From assembly GCA_943369755.1 (NCBI GenBank), contig CALROG020000013.1, positions 34,285 through 98,284 of the forward strand: DNA of 64,000 nt, written 5' to 3'. The notes below the pieces were generated by a model, which had not been told where the DNA came from, did no database searches, and was given only the letters and a program-made list of their open reading frames with translations. This document shows positions 16,767 through 25,203 of this stretch, piece by piece. The translations under genes and the position numbers were made by a program. This DNA comes from CALROG01 sp943369755. GTDB lineage: Bacteria; Pseudomonadota; Gammaproteobacteria; Burkholderiales; Burkholderiaceae_C. How positions within the stretch are numbered: the first letter of the stretch is position 1; each line of letters starts with the position of its first letter.

Positions 16767-18575
16767 ATGTCTCAAATGCGTACCACCTATTGCGGTCTGG
16801 TCACCGAAGCCCTGTTGGGGCAAACCGTAACCCTGTGCGGCTGGGTTAACCGTCGGCGCGACCACGGCGGGGTGATCTTCGTGGACCTGCGTGACCGTGA
16901 AGGCTATGTCCAGGTGGTGTGCGACCCCGACCGTGCTGAAATGTTTGGTGTGGCCGAAAGCCTGCGCAACGAGTTTTGTGTGCAGGTCAAGGGTATCGTG
17001 CGCGCCCGCCCCGACGGCACTATCAACGACAACCTCAAGAGCGGCAAGATCGAGGTGTTGTGCCACGAACTCAAGGTGCTCAACCCGTCGGTGACGCCGC
17101 CGTTCCAGCTGGACGACGACAACCTCAGCGAGACCACGCGTCTGACGCACCGCGTGCTGGACCTGCGCCGCCCTTACATGCAGAACAACCTGATGCTGCG
17201 CTACCGCGTGGCCATGGAAGTGCGCAAGTTCCTTGATGCCAATGGTTTTGTGGACATTGAAACCCCCATGCTCACCAAAAGCACGCCCGAAGGCGCGCGC
17301 GATTACCTGGTGCCCAGCCGGGTGCATGACGGCATGTTTTTCGCCTTGCCGCAGTCGCCCCAGTTGTTCAAGCAACTGCTGATGGTGGCTGGCTTCGACC
17401 GCTACTACCAGATCACCAAGTGCTTCCGTGACGAAGACCTGCGCGCGGATCGCCAGCCCGAATTTACCCAGATCGATATCGAGACTTCTTTCCTGACCGA
17501 GGAAGAAATCCGCGCGATGTTCCAGGGAATGATCGTCACGGTATTCCAGAACACCATGGGCGTGGACCTGGGCGAGTTCCCGGTGATGACCTACCAGGAC
17601 GCGATGCACCGCTACGGCTCGGACAAACCCGATCTGCGTGTGAAGCTCCAGTTTGCCGAGCTCACCGATGCAATGGCCGATGTGGACTTCAAGGTGTTCT
17701 CGGGCGCGGCCACCATGAAGGGCGGCCGTGTGGTGGCGCTGCGGGTGCCAGGCGGCTCGAAGGAGGCCGGTGGCATCAGCCGCGGCGAGATCGACGCCTA
17801 CACCGAGTTTGTCAAGATCTATGGAGCCAAGGGCCTGGCCTATATTCGGGTGAACGAGCTGGCCAAGGGCCGCGATGGCTTGCAAAGCCCCATCGTCAAG
17901 AACATCCACGACAAGGCGCTGCAAGCGGTGCTGCAGCGCACTGGCGCGCAAGACGGTGACCTGATTTTCTTTGGTGCCGACAAGGAAAAAATCGTCAACG
18001 ACGCCATTGGTGCCTTGCGCGTCAAGATCGGCCACAGCGAATTCGGCAAGAAAAATGGCTTGTTTGAAGCCGGCTGGCGGCCGCTGTGGGTGGTGGACTT
18101 CCCGATGTTCGAGTTCGACGAAGAGAACCAGCGCTACACCGCCGTGCATCACCCCTTTACTGCGCCGAAGGAAGGGCACGAGGACTGGATGGTCACCGCG
18201 CCGGAAAAATGCATCTCGCAGGGCTACGACATGGTGCTCAACGGCTGGGAAATGGGAGGCGGCTCGGTGCGTATCCACCGTGCCGACGTGCAAAGCAAGG
18301 TGTTTGACGCCCTCAAGATTGGCCCCGACGAAGCGCAGCTGAAATTCGGCTTTCTGCTGGACGCGCTGCAATACGGCGCGCCGCCGCACGGCGGCCTGGC
18401 CTTTGGCCTGGACCGCATCGTCACGCTGATGACGGGTGCGGAATCTATCCGTGACGTGATCGCCTTCCCCAAAACCCAGCGCGCACAGTGCCTTCTGACC
18501 CAGGCCCCCAGCCCGGTGGACGAAAAGCAACTGCGCGAACTGCACATCAAGCTGCGCAGCGCCCAACCGGCCTGA
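16767..18575 (+). CDS. aspS: Aspartate--tRNA ligase (AspRS)
   Basis: Class II aminoacyl-tRNA synthetase charging tRNA-Asp (possibly also tRNA-Asn). The start at 16767 gives 602 residues beginning MSQMRTTYCGLV. An OB-fold anticodon-binding domain (CGWVNRRRDHGGVIFVDLRD) comes first, then class II motif 2 (ITKCFRDEDLRADRQPEFTQ), the bacterial GAD insertion (about 290-420) and motif 3 (GLAFGLDRIVTLMTG). It is followed by an intrinsic terminator. Confidence 0.98.
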   Translation: MSQMRTTYCGLVTEALLGQTVTLCGWVNRRRDHGGVIFVDLRDREGYVQVVCDPDRAEMFGVAESLRNEFCVQVKGIVRARPDGTINDNLKSGKIEVLCHELKVLNPSVTPPFQLDDDNLSETTRLTHRVLDLRRPYMQNNLMLRYRVAMEVRKFLDANGFVDIETPMLTKSTPEGARDYLVPSRVHDGMFFALPQSPQLFKQLLMVAGFDRYYQITKCFRDEDLRADRQPEFTQIDIETSFLTEEEIRAMFQGMIVTVFQNTMGVDLGEFPVMTYQDAMHRYGSDKPDLRVKLQFAELTDAMADVDFKVFSGAATMKGGRVVALRVPGGSKEAGGISRGEIDAYTEFVKIYGAKGLAYIRVNELAKGRDGLQSPIVKNIHDKALQAVLQRTGAQDGDLIFFGADKEKIVNDAIGALRVKIGHSEFGKKNGLFEAGWRPLWVVDFPMFEFDEENQRYTAVHHPFTAPKEGHEDWMVTAPEKCISQGYDMVLNGWEMGGGSVRIHRADVQSKVFDALKIGPDEAQLKFGFLLDALQYGAPPHGGLAFGLDRIVTLMTGAESIRDVIAFPKTQRAQCLLTQAPSPVDEKQLRELHIKLRSAQPA

Positions 18576-18598
18576 CAGGCCGGTGCGGCAGAATCAAG

Positions 18599-18625
18599 GG
18601 CTGCCTTTTTGGGCAGCCTTTTTTT
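18599..18625 (+). terminator. Intrinsic terminator after aspS
   Basis: Stem GGCTGCC / GGCAGCC around a short T-rich loop, followed by seven or more T residues (18619-18625). The T tract runs right up to the nudB start codon at 18626. Confidence 0.88.
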
Positions 18626-19087
18626 ATGAGCCGACCCTACAAAATCCCCCAGTCGGTGCTGGTGGTGATCCATACCCCGGCGCTGGATGTGTTGCTGATT
18701 CGCCGTGCCGATGCCGGTACCTGGCAATCTGTCACAGGTTCCAAAGACAGCTGGGATGAACCGTTTGAAGCCACCGCCATTCGCGAGGTGGCCGAAGAAA
18801 CCGGCATCGACTGCGCGCCTCAAACAGCCCTGTACGCCAACTTGCGCGACTGGCAACTGGAGAACCTGTATGACATCTACCCGCGCTGGCTGCACCGCTA
18901 CTCGCCCGGCGTGACGCGCAATACCGAGCATGTGTTCAGCCTGCAGGTGCCGCAGGGCACCGCCGTCACGCTGAACCCGCGCGAGCACACGCAAAGCCAC
19001 TGGTTGCCCTGGCGGGCGGCGGCTGACGCGTGTTTTTCTCCGTCGAACGCCGAGGCCATCCTGATGCTGCCGCGCTTCATCGGTTAA
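18626..19087 (+). CDS. nudB: Dihydroneopterin triphosphate diphosphatase NudB
   Basis: Nudix hydrolase removing pyrophosphate from dihydroneopterin triphosphate, an early folate step after FolE (folE is 4 kb away). 153 residues beginning MSRPYKIPQSVLVVIHTP. The Nudix box is EPFEATAIREVAEETGID, preceded by SVTGSKDSWD, one residue longer than the classical Gx5E spacing; I recall the same variant in other betaproteobacterial NudB. The ATG directly abuts the T tract of the aspS terminator, leaving no room for a Shine-Dalgarno sequence. Confidence 0.9.
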   Translation: MSRPYKIPQSVLVVIHTPALDVLLIRRADAGTWQSVTGSKDSWDEPFEATAIREVAEETGIDCAPQTALYANLRDWQLENLYDIYPRWLHRYSPGVTRNTEHVFSLQVPQGTAVTLNPREHTQSHWLPWRAAADACFSPSNAEAILMLPRFIG

Positions 19088-19096
19088 GGTTTGCCC

Positions 19097-19825
19097 ATGA
19101 ACACACTGCGCGTTGCCACCTACAACATCCACAAGGGCGTGCAAGGCATTGGCCCGGCAAGGCGGCTTGAAATCCACAACCTGGGCCATGCGGTGGAGCA
19201 ACTGGATGCCGACATCGTGTGCCTGCAAGAGGTGCGCAAGCTGCATCGGCGCGAGCAACACCATTTCATCCGCTGGCCCGAGTTGCCGCAGGCCGAGTTT
19301 CTGGCCCCCGAGGGCTATCACGCGGTGTATCAGACCAACGCCGTGACCCGCCATGGCGAGCACGGCAACGCGTTGCTGTCGCGCTGGGAGGTGGTGTCGC
19401 ACGGCCATGAAGACATGTCTGACCACCGCTTTGAGCAGCGCGGCCTGCTGCATGTGACGGTGAATGTCAACGGCCACCCGGTACATGTGATCGTGTTGCA
19501 CCTGGGGTTGATTGCGGGCAGCCGCACGCGCCAGCTTGAACAGGTGCAGCAGTTCATTGAGCGCGAAGTCCCGCGTGGCGTGCCCCTGGTGGTGGCCGGC
19601 GACCTGAACGACTGGGGTGGCAAGCTGCGCCCCGCGATGAACGCCATGGGGCTGAAAGACTTTGACGGCCCGCGTCAATCAACCTTCCCGGCACGAGTGC
19701 CGCTGGCCCAGCTGGACTACGTCTACGCGCGCGGACTGAAACCCCTGAGTGTGGAGATTCCGCGCGGGCGGGTCTGGTGGCGCATGTCGGACCATCTGCC
19801 GCTGATCGCGGAATTCGCCCTGTAG
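19097..19825 (+). CDS. Endonuclease/exonuclease/phosphatase family protein
   Basis: 242-residue EEP-superfamily protein. Motifs run in order: VATYNIHKGVQG (Asn/His), DIVCLQEVRKLH (metal-binding Glu), VIVLHLGLIAG, VVAGDLNDWGG and MSDHLPLIAEF (Asp-His). The family cleaves phosphodiesters or phosphomonoesters of nucleic acids, lipids or inositols. Location directly before a cardiolipin synthase gene (7-bp gap) is a frequent pairing and hints at a phospholipid-related role, but this is inference. The start is placed at the ATG at 19097. Confidence 0.88.
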   Translation: MNTLRVATYNIHKGVQGIGPARRLEIHNLGHAVEQLDADIVCLQEVRKLHRREQHHFIRWPELPQAEFLAPEGYHAVYQTNAVTRHGEHGNALLSRWEVVSHGHEDMSDHRFEQRGLLHVTVNVNGHPVHVIVLHLGLIAGSRTRQLEQVQQFIEREVPRGVPLVVAGDLNDWGGKLRPAMNAMGLKDFDGPRQSTFPARVPLAQLDYVYARGLKPLSVEIPRGRVWWRMSDHLPLIAEFAL

Positions 19826-19832
19826 CGCTGCC

Positions 19833-21050
19833 ATGCCACGCTTTGCTGCGGCGCTGCAAGATGGGCACCAGCTCACGCTGCTGGAGGGTGCGCGCGAACT
19901 CTACCCGGCATTGATCGTCGCCTTTGCCAAGGCACACACACAGATTCAGCTCGAGAGCTACATCCTGGACTTCACCGGCAGTACCCAGGCAGTTGCGCAG
20001 GCCTTGACGGACGCTGCGCGTCGCGGTGTGCGGGTGCAACTGGCGGTGGACGGTGTGGGCACCGGCGCGCTGCCTGCCGACTGGGCCCGGCGCTTTGTGG
20101 ACGCCGGCGTGGAATGGCGGGTTTTTGCGCCTCTGGGCACACTCGGCTTGCTCATTCCCAGCCGCTGGCGCCGTTTGCACCGCAAGCTGGTGGTGGTGGA
20201 CGGTGAGCTGGCTTTTTGTGGCGGCATCAACCTGATGGACGACTACCACGACCCCAACCACGGCACCCTGACCGCCCCGCGGCTCGACTACGCAGTGCGT
20301 GTTAGCGGCCCGCTGGTCGCTGAAGTGCAAGACGCCATGAACCAGCTCTGGCACCGCATGGAAGCCGCCCAGCGCCTGCGCCGGGCCCGTCTGACCGATG
20401 CCATGCAGGCCTTGCTTGCCGCGCGCCGCACGCCACCGGTGCCAGACGGTGCGGCCCCCGCCGCCTTACCCAAGCAGGCGCGTGCCGGTCTGCTGCTGCG
20501 CGACAACCTGAGAAACCGCGCTGTCATAGAGCAGGCCTATCGCAGGGCCATTGGCAATGCGCGGCGCGAAGTCATCATTGCCAATGCCTACTTTTTGCCC
20601 GGCTACAAACTGCGCAAGGCGCTGGTGACCGCCGCCCGGCGCGGGGTCCGGGTGCAACTACTGCTGCAGGGCCGCTATGAATACTTCATGCAGTACTACG
20701 CCGCACGCCCGGTGTACGCCAGCCTGATGCAGGCCGGTGTCGAGATTCATGAATACGCGCCCAGCTTTCTGCACGCCAAAGTGGCCGTTATTGACGGCCA
20801 CTGGGCCACGGTGGGCTCGTCCAACCTTGACCCTTTAAGCCTGCTGCTGGCGCGCGAGGCCAATGTGGTGGTGGACGACGCGCGCTTTGCCGCGCGCCTG
20901 CGCGAGCGGCTGCAGCATGCAATTGCCAATGAAGGCCGCCTGATCGAAGCCGCTACTTTTGCCAGCCGCTCACTGGGTGAGCGCATTCGCGAGCGGTTGG
21001 CACTGGGCCTGATGCGCCTGGCGCTTTTCATTTCCGGCAACCGGTACTGA
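19833..21050 (+). CDS. clsB: Cardiolipin synthase ClsB-type (phospholipase D family)
   Basis: 405-residue phospholipase-D-type cardiolipin synthase condensing phosphatidylglycerol. Two HKD motifs are intact: HRKLVVVDGELAFCGGIN (~117) and HAKVAVIDGHWATVGSSN (~310). ClsB-like features are LLEGARELYPALIVAFAKAH near the N-terminus and GINLMDDYHDPNHG. There are no N-terminal membrane helices, in line with ClsB rather than ClsA. It follows the EEP gene by 7 bp. Confidence 0.92.
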   Translation: MPRFAAALQDGHQLTLLEGARELYPALIVAFAKAHTQIQLESYILDFTGSTQAVAQALTDAARRGVRVQLAVDGVGTGALPADWARRFVDAGVEWRVFAPLGTLGLLIPSRWRRLHRKLVVVDGELAFCGGINLMDDYHDPNHGTLTAPRLDYAVRVSGPLVAEVQDAMNQLWHRMEAAQRLRRARLTDAMQALLAARRTPPVPDGAAPAALPKQARAGLLLRDNLRNRAVIEQAYRRAIGNARREVIIANAYFLPGYKLRKALVTAARRGVRVQLLLQGRYEYFMQYYAARPVYASLMQAGVEIHEYAPSFLHAKVAVIDGHWATVGSSNLDPLSLLLAREANVVVDDARFAARLRERLQHAIANEGRLIEAATFASRSLGERIRERLALGLMRLALFISGNRY

Positions 21051-21176
21051 TGGTTTGCCTGTAGCGGCTGCCCCTGGCCTGGCGAAACTGGCGCTTCCTC
21101 TCTTGCGTCCAGGTTCCCTTGCGAAGATCATTGCCCGCCACCACCTTGATTTCAACGCTCTATCCAACGTCCTCCA

Positions 21177-22616
21177 ATGACCCACGACGCCACCCCCAAC
21201 CCAACGGCCAGCGCCGGCATTCAAGCTGTATTTGACAGCCAGTTCGGCACGGCTTTGAAGCTGCGCTCTTCGACTGTCAGCGAAAGGATCGAAAAAATCC
21301 GCAGGCTGCGCGACGCCATGCTGGCCCGAACCGAAACCCTGTACGAAGCCGCCTATGCCGACTTCCGCAAACCTCGGGGCGAGGTCGATATGGCGGAGCT
21401 TTTGCCAGTGTGCGCAGAGGCCAATGACGCCATTCGCCACCTGAAAAAATGGATGAAACCCCTGCGCGTGTGGCCGACCCTGCTGACCGCCGGCACCCGC
21501 AGCCAGGTGCAGTACCAGCCGCGTGGCCGCTGCCTGATTATTTCGCCGTGGAACTACCCGGTGAACCTTACCTTCGGCCCGCTGATCTCGGCCATTGCGG
21601 CCGGCAACACTGTCATTGTCAAACCCTCGGAGATGACGCCGCATCTGTCTGCCTGGATCAGCGCCATCCTGCGGGAGGTGTTCACGCCAGACGAAGTCGC
21701 CGTTTTTGAGGGCGAGGCAGATGTGGCGCAAACCTTGTTGAGCCTGCCGTTTGACCATATTTTCTTTACCGGCAGCCCCGCCATCGGCAAGCAGGTAATG
21801 GCTGCGGCGGCAAAGCACCTGGCCAGTGTCACGTTGGAACTGGGTGGCAAAAGCCCGACGGTGATCGACGCCAGTGCGGACATCGCCATGGCAGCCCAGA
21901 ACGTGATGTGGGCCAAGTACGCCAATGCGGGGCAAACCTGCATCGCGCCAGACCATGTGTATGTGCACGAGAGCGTGAAAGACCAGTGGGTTGCGGCCTG
22001 CCGCAGCGTGCTTGAAAAGGCCTATGGCAAAACCCTGGACGAGCAACGCGCCAGCCCGAACCTGGCCCATATCGTCAACGCCCGCCACACTGCGCGGGTG
22101 CAGGGCCTGCTGGACGACGCAACCGCGCAGGGCGCGCGGGTATTGATTGGCGGCGGCGTGGCGCAGGCAGACTGCTTTGTCGCGCCCACATTGCTGGACG
22201 GCATTCCGGCTGGCGCGCGGATCATGCAAGAGGAGATTTTTGGCCCCTTGCTGCCGGTCATTGCCTACACCAACCTGGACCAGGTGATCGCTGACATCAA
22301 CGCCGGCCCCAAACCGCTGGCGCTGTACTTCTACAGCCGGACCGACGCCAACATTGAGCGTGTGCTGCACCAAACCTCGTCGGGCGGGGTTTGCGTGAAC
22401 CATGCGCTGGTGCAGTTTCTGCATGGGCGGCTGCCGTTTGGCGGGGTCAACAACTCCGGGCTGGGCAATGCCCACGGACACTACGGCTTCAAGGCCTTCA
22501 GTCATGAACGGGCCGTGGTGCGCACCCAGTTTTCGCTGGCGACGGCAATGCTTACCGCCGGTGAAGTGCGCCCGGCGCTGCGCAGCATGCTGAAGTCAGT
22601 CTTCAAGTGGATCTGA
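21177..22616 (+). CDS. Aldehyde dehydrogenase family protein
   Basis: NAD(P)-dependent oxidation of an aldehyde to the acid. 479 residues. Conserved elements: LIISPWNYPVNLTFGPL, GNTVIVKPSEMTPHLS, FTGSPAIGKQVM, catalytic Glu in TLELGGKSPTVI (~222), catalytic Cys in NAGQTCIAPDHVYVHE (~256), and EEIFGPLLPVI. The length, SPWNYP motif and hydrophobic C-terminus resemble class 3/fatty-aldehyde-type enzymes and coniferyl aldehyde dehydrogenases. The substrate is not determinable. It appears to be a single transcription unit. Confidence 0.93.
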   Translation: MTHDATPNPTASAGIQAVFDSQFGTALKLRSSTVSERIEKIRRLRDAMLARTETLYEAAYADFRKPRGEVDMAELLPVCAEANDAIRHLKKWMKPLRVWPTLLTAGTRSQVQYQPRGRCLIISPWNYPVNLTFGPLISAIAAGNTVIVKPSEMTPHLSAWISAILREVFTPDEVAVFEGEADVAQTLLSLPFDHIFFTGSPAIGKQVMAAAAKHLASVTLELGGKSPTVIDASADIAMAAQNVMWAKYANAGQTCIAPDHVYVHESVKDQWVAACRSVLEKAYGKTLDEQRASPNLAHIVNARHTARVQGLLDDATAQGARVLIGGGVAQADCFVAPTLLDGIPAGARIMQEEIFGPLLPVIAYTNLDQVIADINAGPKPLALYFYSRTDANIERVLHQTSSGGVCVNHALVQFLHGRLPFGGVNNSGLGNAHGHYGFKAFSHERAVVRTQFSLATAMLTAGEVRPALRSMLKSVFKWI

Positions 22617-22631
22617 ACGCGCATCCTTGAT

Positions 22632-22686
22632 GCTATGGTTTTTATAGTGGCTCCCGCAATACCCGTGCGGGCTGGAGCATAAAAAC
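22632..22686 (+). repeat. ~55-bp interspersed palindromic repeat, intergenic (ALDH/folE)
   Basis: Pattern GCTAT-N6-ATAGTGGCTC, CGCA, spacer, TGCGGGCT, then GGAGCATAAAAA. It contains two small dyads (GCTAT/ATAG and cCGCA/TGCGGg). It sits 15 bp after the aldehyde dehydrogenase stop, so its second stem may also act in transcript 3'-end formation. Confidence 0.8.
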
Positions 22687-22729
22687 CCTTGTAACCTGGC
22701 AGTAGCAGAGGCGGTGTTAGCATCTTTGA

Positions 22730-23455
22730 ATGTTGATGAAAGCTGAACCCTCCATGAACCCAGCCGACGAAGACGCTGGCACGCCGGTGTCGGTCAAGAT
22801 CCGCGAACGCATCAAGGCCGCCCGCAAGCGTTTCCATTCCAATGACAACATTGCCGATTTCATCCAGCCGGGCGAGCTGGAAAAGCTGCTTGAAGAAGTG
22901 GCCGGCAAGATGGAGGGCGTGCTCGACAGCCTCGTGATCGACACCGAGCGCGACCACAACACCAGCGATACCGCCCGCCGCGTGGCCAAGATGTATTTGC
23001 AGGAGGTGTTCAGGGGCCGCTATGTGCAGGCCCCCGCCATCACCGAGTTCCCCAACGCCGAGCACCTCAACGAGCTGATGATCGTTGGCCCGATCACCGT
23101 GCGCAGCGCCTGCAGCCACCATTTCTGTCCGGTGATCGGCAAGATCTGGATTGGCGTGCTGCCCAACGAACACACCAACGTGATCGGCTTGTCCAAATAT
23201 GCACGCCTGGCCGAGTGGGTGATGGGCCGTCCGCAAATTCAGGAAGAGGCGGTGGTGCAACTGGCCGACCTGATCATGGAAAAAACCCAGCCCGACGGCC
23301 TCGCCATCGTGATGGAGGCCAGCCATTACTGCATGGCCTGGCGCGGCGTGAAAGACATGGACAGCAAGATGATCAACTCGGTCATGCGCGGCGTGTTCCT
23401 CAAAGACTCCACACTGCGCCGTGAATTCCTCGCCCTGATTCCCGGCAAGAACTGA
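22730..23455 (+). CDS. folE: GTP cyclohydrolase I (type IA) FolE
   Basis: Converts GTP to dihydroneopterin triphosphate, the first step of folate/pterin synthesis. Up to 241 residues; ATGs at 22730, 22736 and 22754 are all possible starts and none has a strong ribosome-binding site. Zinc ligands are in ITVRSACSHHFCPVIGKIW (Cys/His) and the later Cys in HYCMAWRGVKD. Other motifs: HNTSDTARRVAKMYLQEVF, NVIGLSKYARLAEWVMGRPQ and QEEAVVQLADLI. The BLUF gene begins 10 bp after its stop. Confidence 0.96.
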   Translation: MLMKAEPSMNPADEDAGTPVSVKIRERIKAARKRFHSNDNIADFIQPGELEKLLEEVAGKMEGVLDSLVIDTERDHNTSDTARRVAKMYLQEVFRGRYVQAPAITEFPNAEHLNELMIVGPITVRSACSHHFCPVIGKIWIGVLPNEHTNVIGLSKYARLAEWVMGRPQIQEEAVVQLADLIMEKTQPDGLAIVMEASHYCMAWRGVKDMDSKMINSVMRGVFLKDSTLRREFLALIPGKN

Positions 23456-23465
23456 AAGCCACACC

Positions 23466-23888
23466 ATGCTTGTACGCCTGCTTTACGCCAGCCGCGCGGT
23501 GGACACCAGCGCCGAAGCGATTGAAGACATCCTGGCGCAGTCGCGCCTGTCCAACCCAACCAGTGGCATCACCGGCATCCTGTGCTACGGCGGCGGCATT
23601 TTTCTGCAGGCCATTGAGGGCGGCCGCATGACGGTGAGCGAGCTGTTTGGCCATATCCAGAAAGATGTGCGCCACAAAGACGTGGTGCTGCTGCATTACG
23701 AAGAAATTTCCGAGCGCCGCTTTGGCGGCTGGACGATGGGGCGCGTCAACCTGTCCAAGCTCAACCATTCCATCCTGCTGAAATATTCCGAACGGCCCGA
23801 GCTGGACCCTTACGCGGTGTCGGGCAAAGTCTCGCTGGCCCTGCTGGAAGAGCTGATGGCCACCGCCGCCATCATTGGGCGTGCCTGA
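23466..23888 (+). CDS. BLUF-domain blue-light photoreceptor
   Basis: 140-residue short BLUF protein, a flavin-binding blue-light sensor. The photocycle residues are present: Tyr7 (RLLYASRA), Asn30 (SRLSNPTSGITGIL), Gln48 (FLQAIEGG), and Trp88/Met90 (FGGWTMGR). The core also shows LFGHIQKDVRHKDVVLL. There is a ~40-residue C-terminal extension with helices but no enzymatic output domain, so signalling must go through a partner protein. It lies 10 bp after folE and overlaps the DUF429 gene, forming one probable operon. Confidence 0.92.
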   Translation: MLVRLLYASRAVDTSAEAIEDILAQSRLSNPTSGITGILCYGGGIFLQAIEGGRMTVSELFGHIQKDVRHKDVVLLHYEEISERRFGGWTMGRVNLSKLNHSILLKYSERPELDPYAVSGKVSLALLEELMATAAIIGRA

Positions 23889-24699
23889 GCAGGTTCCGTT
23901 ACTGGGCTGCGACTTTTCCAGCAGCCCCAGTTCCCGCAAGCCAATCGTTTTTGCCCTGGGTCGCGAGGCGGGCGGCCGCGTGGTATTGGAACGGCTGGAG
24001 CGCATCGAATCGCTGCAATCGTTCTCTGAATGGCTGGCCCGGCCGCAGCCCTGGGTCGGCGGTTTTGACTTTCCGTTTGGCTTGCCACGCGCGCTGGTAG
24101 AGGCACTGCGCTGGCCGACGGTCTGGACCGAATGCATGGCGCACTACGCCAGCCTGAGCCGGGCGCAGATTCGTGAAACGTTTGCTGGTTACTGCAACGC
24201 GCGCCCCGTGGGCGGCAAGTTCGCCCATCGCGCCACCGACCTGCTGGCCAAGTCCAGCCCCAGCATGAAATGGGTCAACCCGCCGGTGGCCTATATGCTT
24301 CATGCAGGCGTTGCGCCATTGCTGGCTGCCGGTGCCCACCTGCCGGGCCTGCACGACGGCGACAGCGCGCGGGTGGCGCTGGAGGCCTACCCCGGCCTGC
24401 TGGCGCGTGAGGTGCTGGGCAACACCAGCTACAAAAGCGACGACCGTGCCAAACAGACGCCCGAGCGCCTGATTGCCCGCAAAGACATCATCACCGCGCT
24501 TGAGCACGGCCAGACCCGTCTGGACCTGCGCCTGAAGCTCAGCCATGCCCAGCGTGACGCCCTGGTGGCGGACGCCAGCGGCGACAGCCTGGACGCCGTG
24601 CTGTGCCTGATGCAGGCCGCCTGGGCCCAGCGCCAGGGTGCGCCGCGTTACGGGCTGCCGGCCTTTGACCCGCTGGAAGGCTGGATCATCACCGCCTGA
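23881..24699 (+). CDS. DUF429-domain protein
   Basis: About 272 residues from a GTG at 23881, which overlaps the BLUF gene's stop (an in-frame TTG at 23875 is the alternative). DUF429 proteins have an RNase-H-like fold and are predicted nucleases. Visible features: LLGCDFSSSPSSRKPIVFA at the N-terminus (acidic residue after β1), GGFDFPFGLPRALVEALRW, VALEAYPGLLAREVLG, and the C-terminal SGDSLDAVLCLMQAAWA with its conserved Asp. The biochemical function is unproven. Confidence 0.82.
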   Translation: MPEQVPLLGCDFSSSPSSRKPIVFALGREAGGRVVLERLERIESLQSFSEWLARPQPWVGGFDFPFGLPRALVEALRWPTVWTECMAHYASLSRAQIRETFAGYCNARPVGGKFAHRATDLLAKSSPSMKWVNPPVAYMLHAGVAPLLAAGAHLPGLHDGDSARVALEAYPGLLAREVLGNTSYKSDDRAKQTPERLIARKDIITALEHGQTRLDLRLKLSHAQRDALVADASGDSLDAVLCLMQAAWAQRQGAPRYGLPAFDPLEGWIITA

Positions 24700-24702
24700 A
24701 CA

Positions 24703-25203
24703 ATGCAAACCGCGCGGCTTGCCATCACCCCACTCAGCCTGGATGACGCCGGTTTCATTCTGGCGCTGGTGAATGACGCGCAATGGCTGGCCTTCATTGG
24801 TGACAAGGGCGTGCACACGCTGGACGACGCCCGCCACTACCTGCGCACTGGCCCGTTGGCCATGTATGCCCAGCACGGCTTTGGCCTGTGGCGGGTCAGC
24901 CTGCGGGCAACTAGTGAGGCGGTGGGCATCTGTGGGCTGGTCAAGCGCGACGGCCTGACCGACGTAGACATCGGTTTTGCCTTTCTGCCTGCTCACCGCG
25001 GCCAGGGCTACGCGCTGGAGGCTGCGCGCGCGGTGGTGGCGCATGGCTTTGAGGTGCTGGGCCTGCCGCGCATCGTGGCCATTACCTTGCCGCATAACCA
25101 GCGCTCGCGCCTGCTGCTGCAAGCTCTGGGTATGCAGCATCAGCGCACGCTGCGGCTGCCGCTGGACGGGCCCGAGAAGCTGCTGTATTCGCTGCAGCGC
25201 TAG
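24703..25203 (+). CDS. GNAT-family N-acetyltransferase
   Basis: 166-residue acetyltransferase of the RimJ/RimL-like group. It begins MQTARLAITPLSLDDAGFIL. The acetyl-CoA-binding signature LPAHRGQGYALEAARAVVAH (Q/RxxGxG/A) is around residue 105, followed by GLPRIVAITLPHNQRSRLLL (Asn for pantetheine contact). Its substrate cannot be told. It starts 3 bp after the DUF429 gene and overlaps the convergent SulP gene by 4 bp at its 3' end. Confidence 0.9.
   Translation: MQTARLAITPLSLDDAGFILALVNDAQWLAFIGDKGVHTLDDARHYLRTGPLAMYAQHGFGLWRVSLRATSEAVGICGLVKRDGLTDVDIGFAFLPAHRGQGYALEAARAVVAHGFEVLGLPRIVAITLPHNQRSRLLLQALGMQHQRTLRLPLDGPEKLLYSLQR

Noticed and set aside
16734..18566. Long minus-strand open frame opposite aspS; similar shadows opposite fdsA (57401-59329) and the Bug genes (29366-30391)
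   Set aside because: Codon-position mirror frames of highly conserved genes; no recognisable protein and no ribosome-binding sites.
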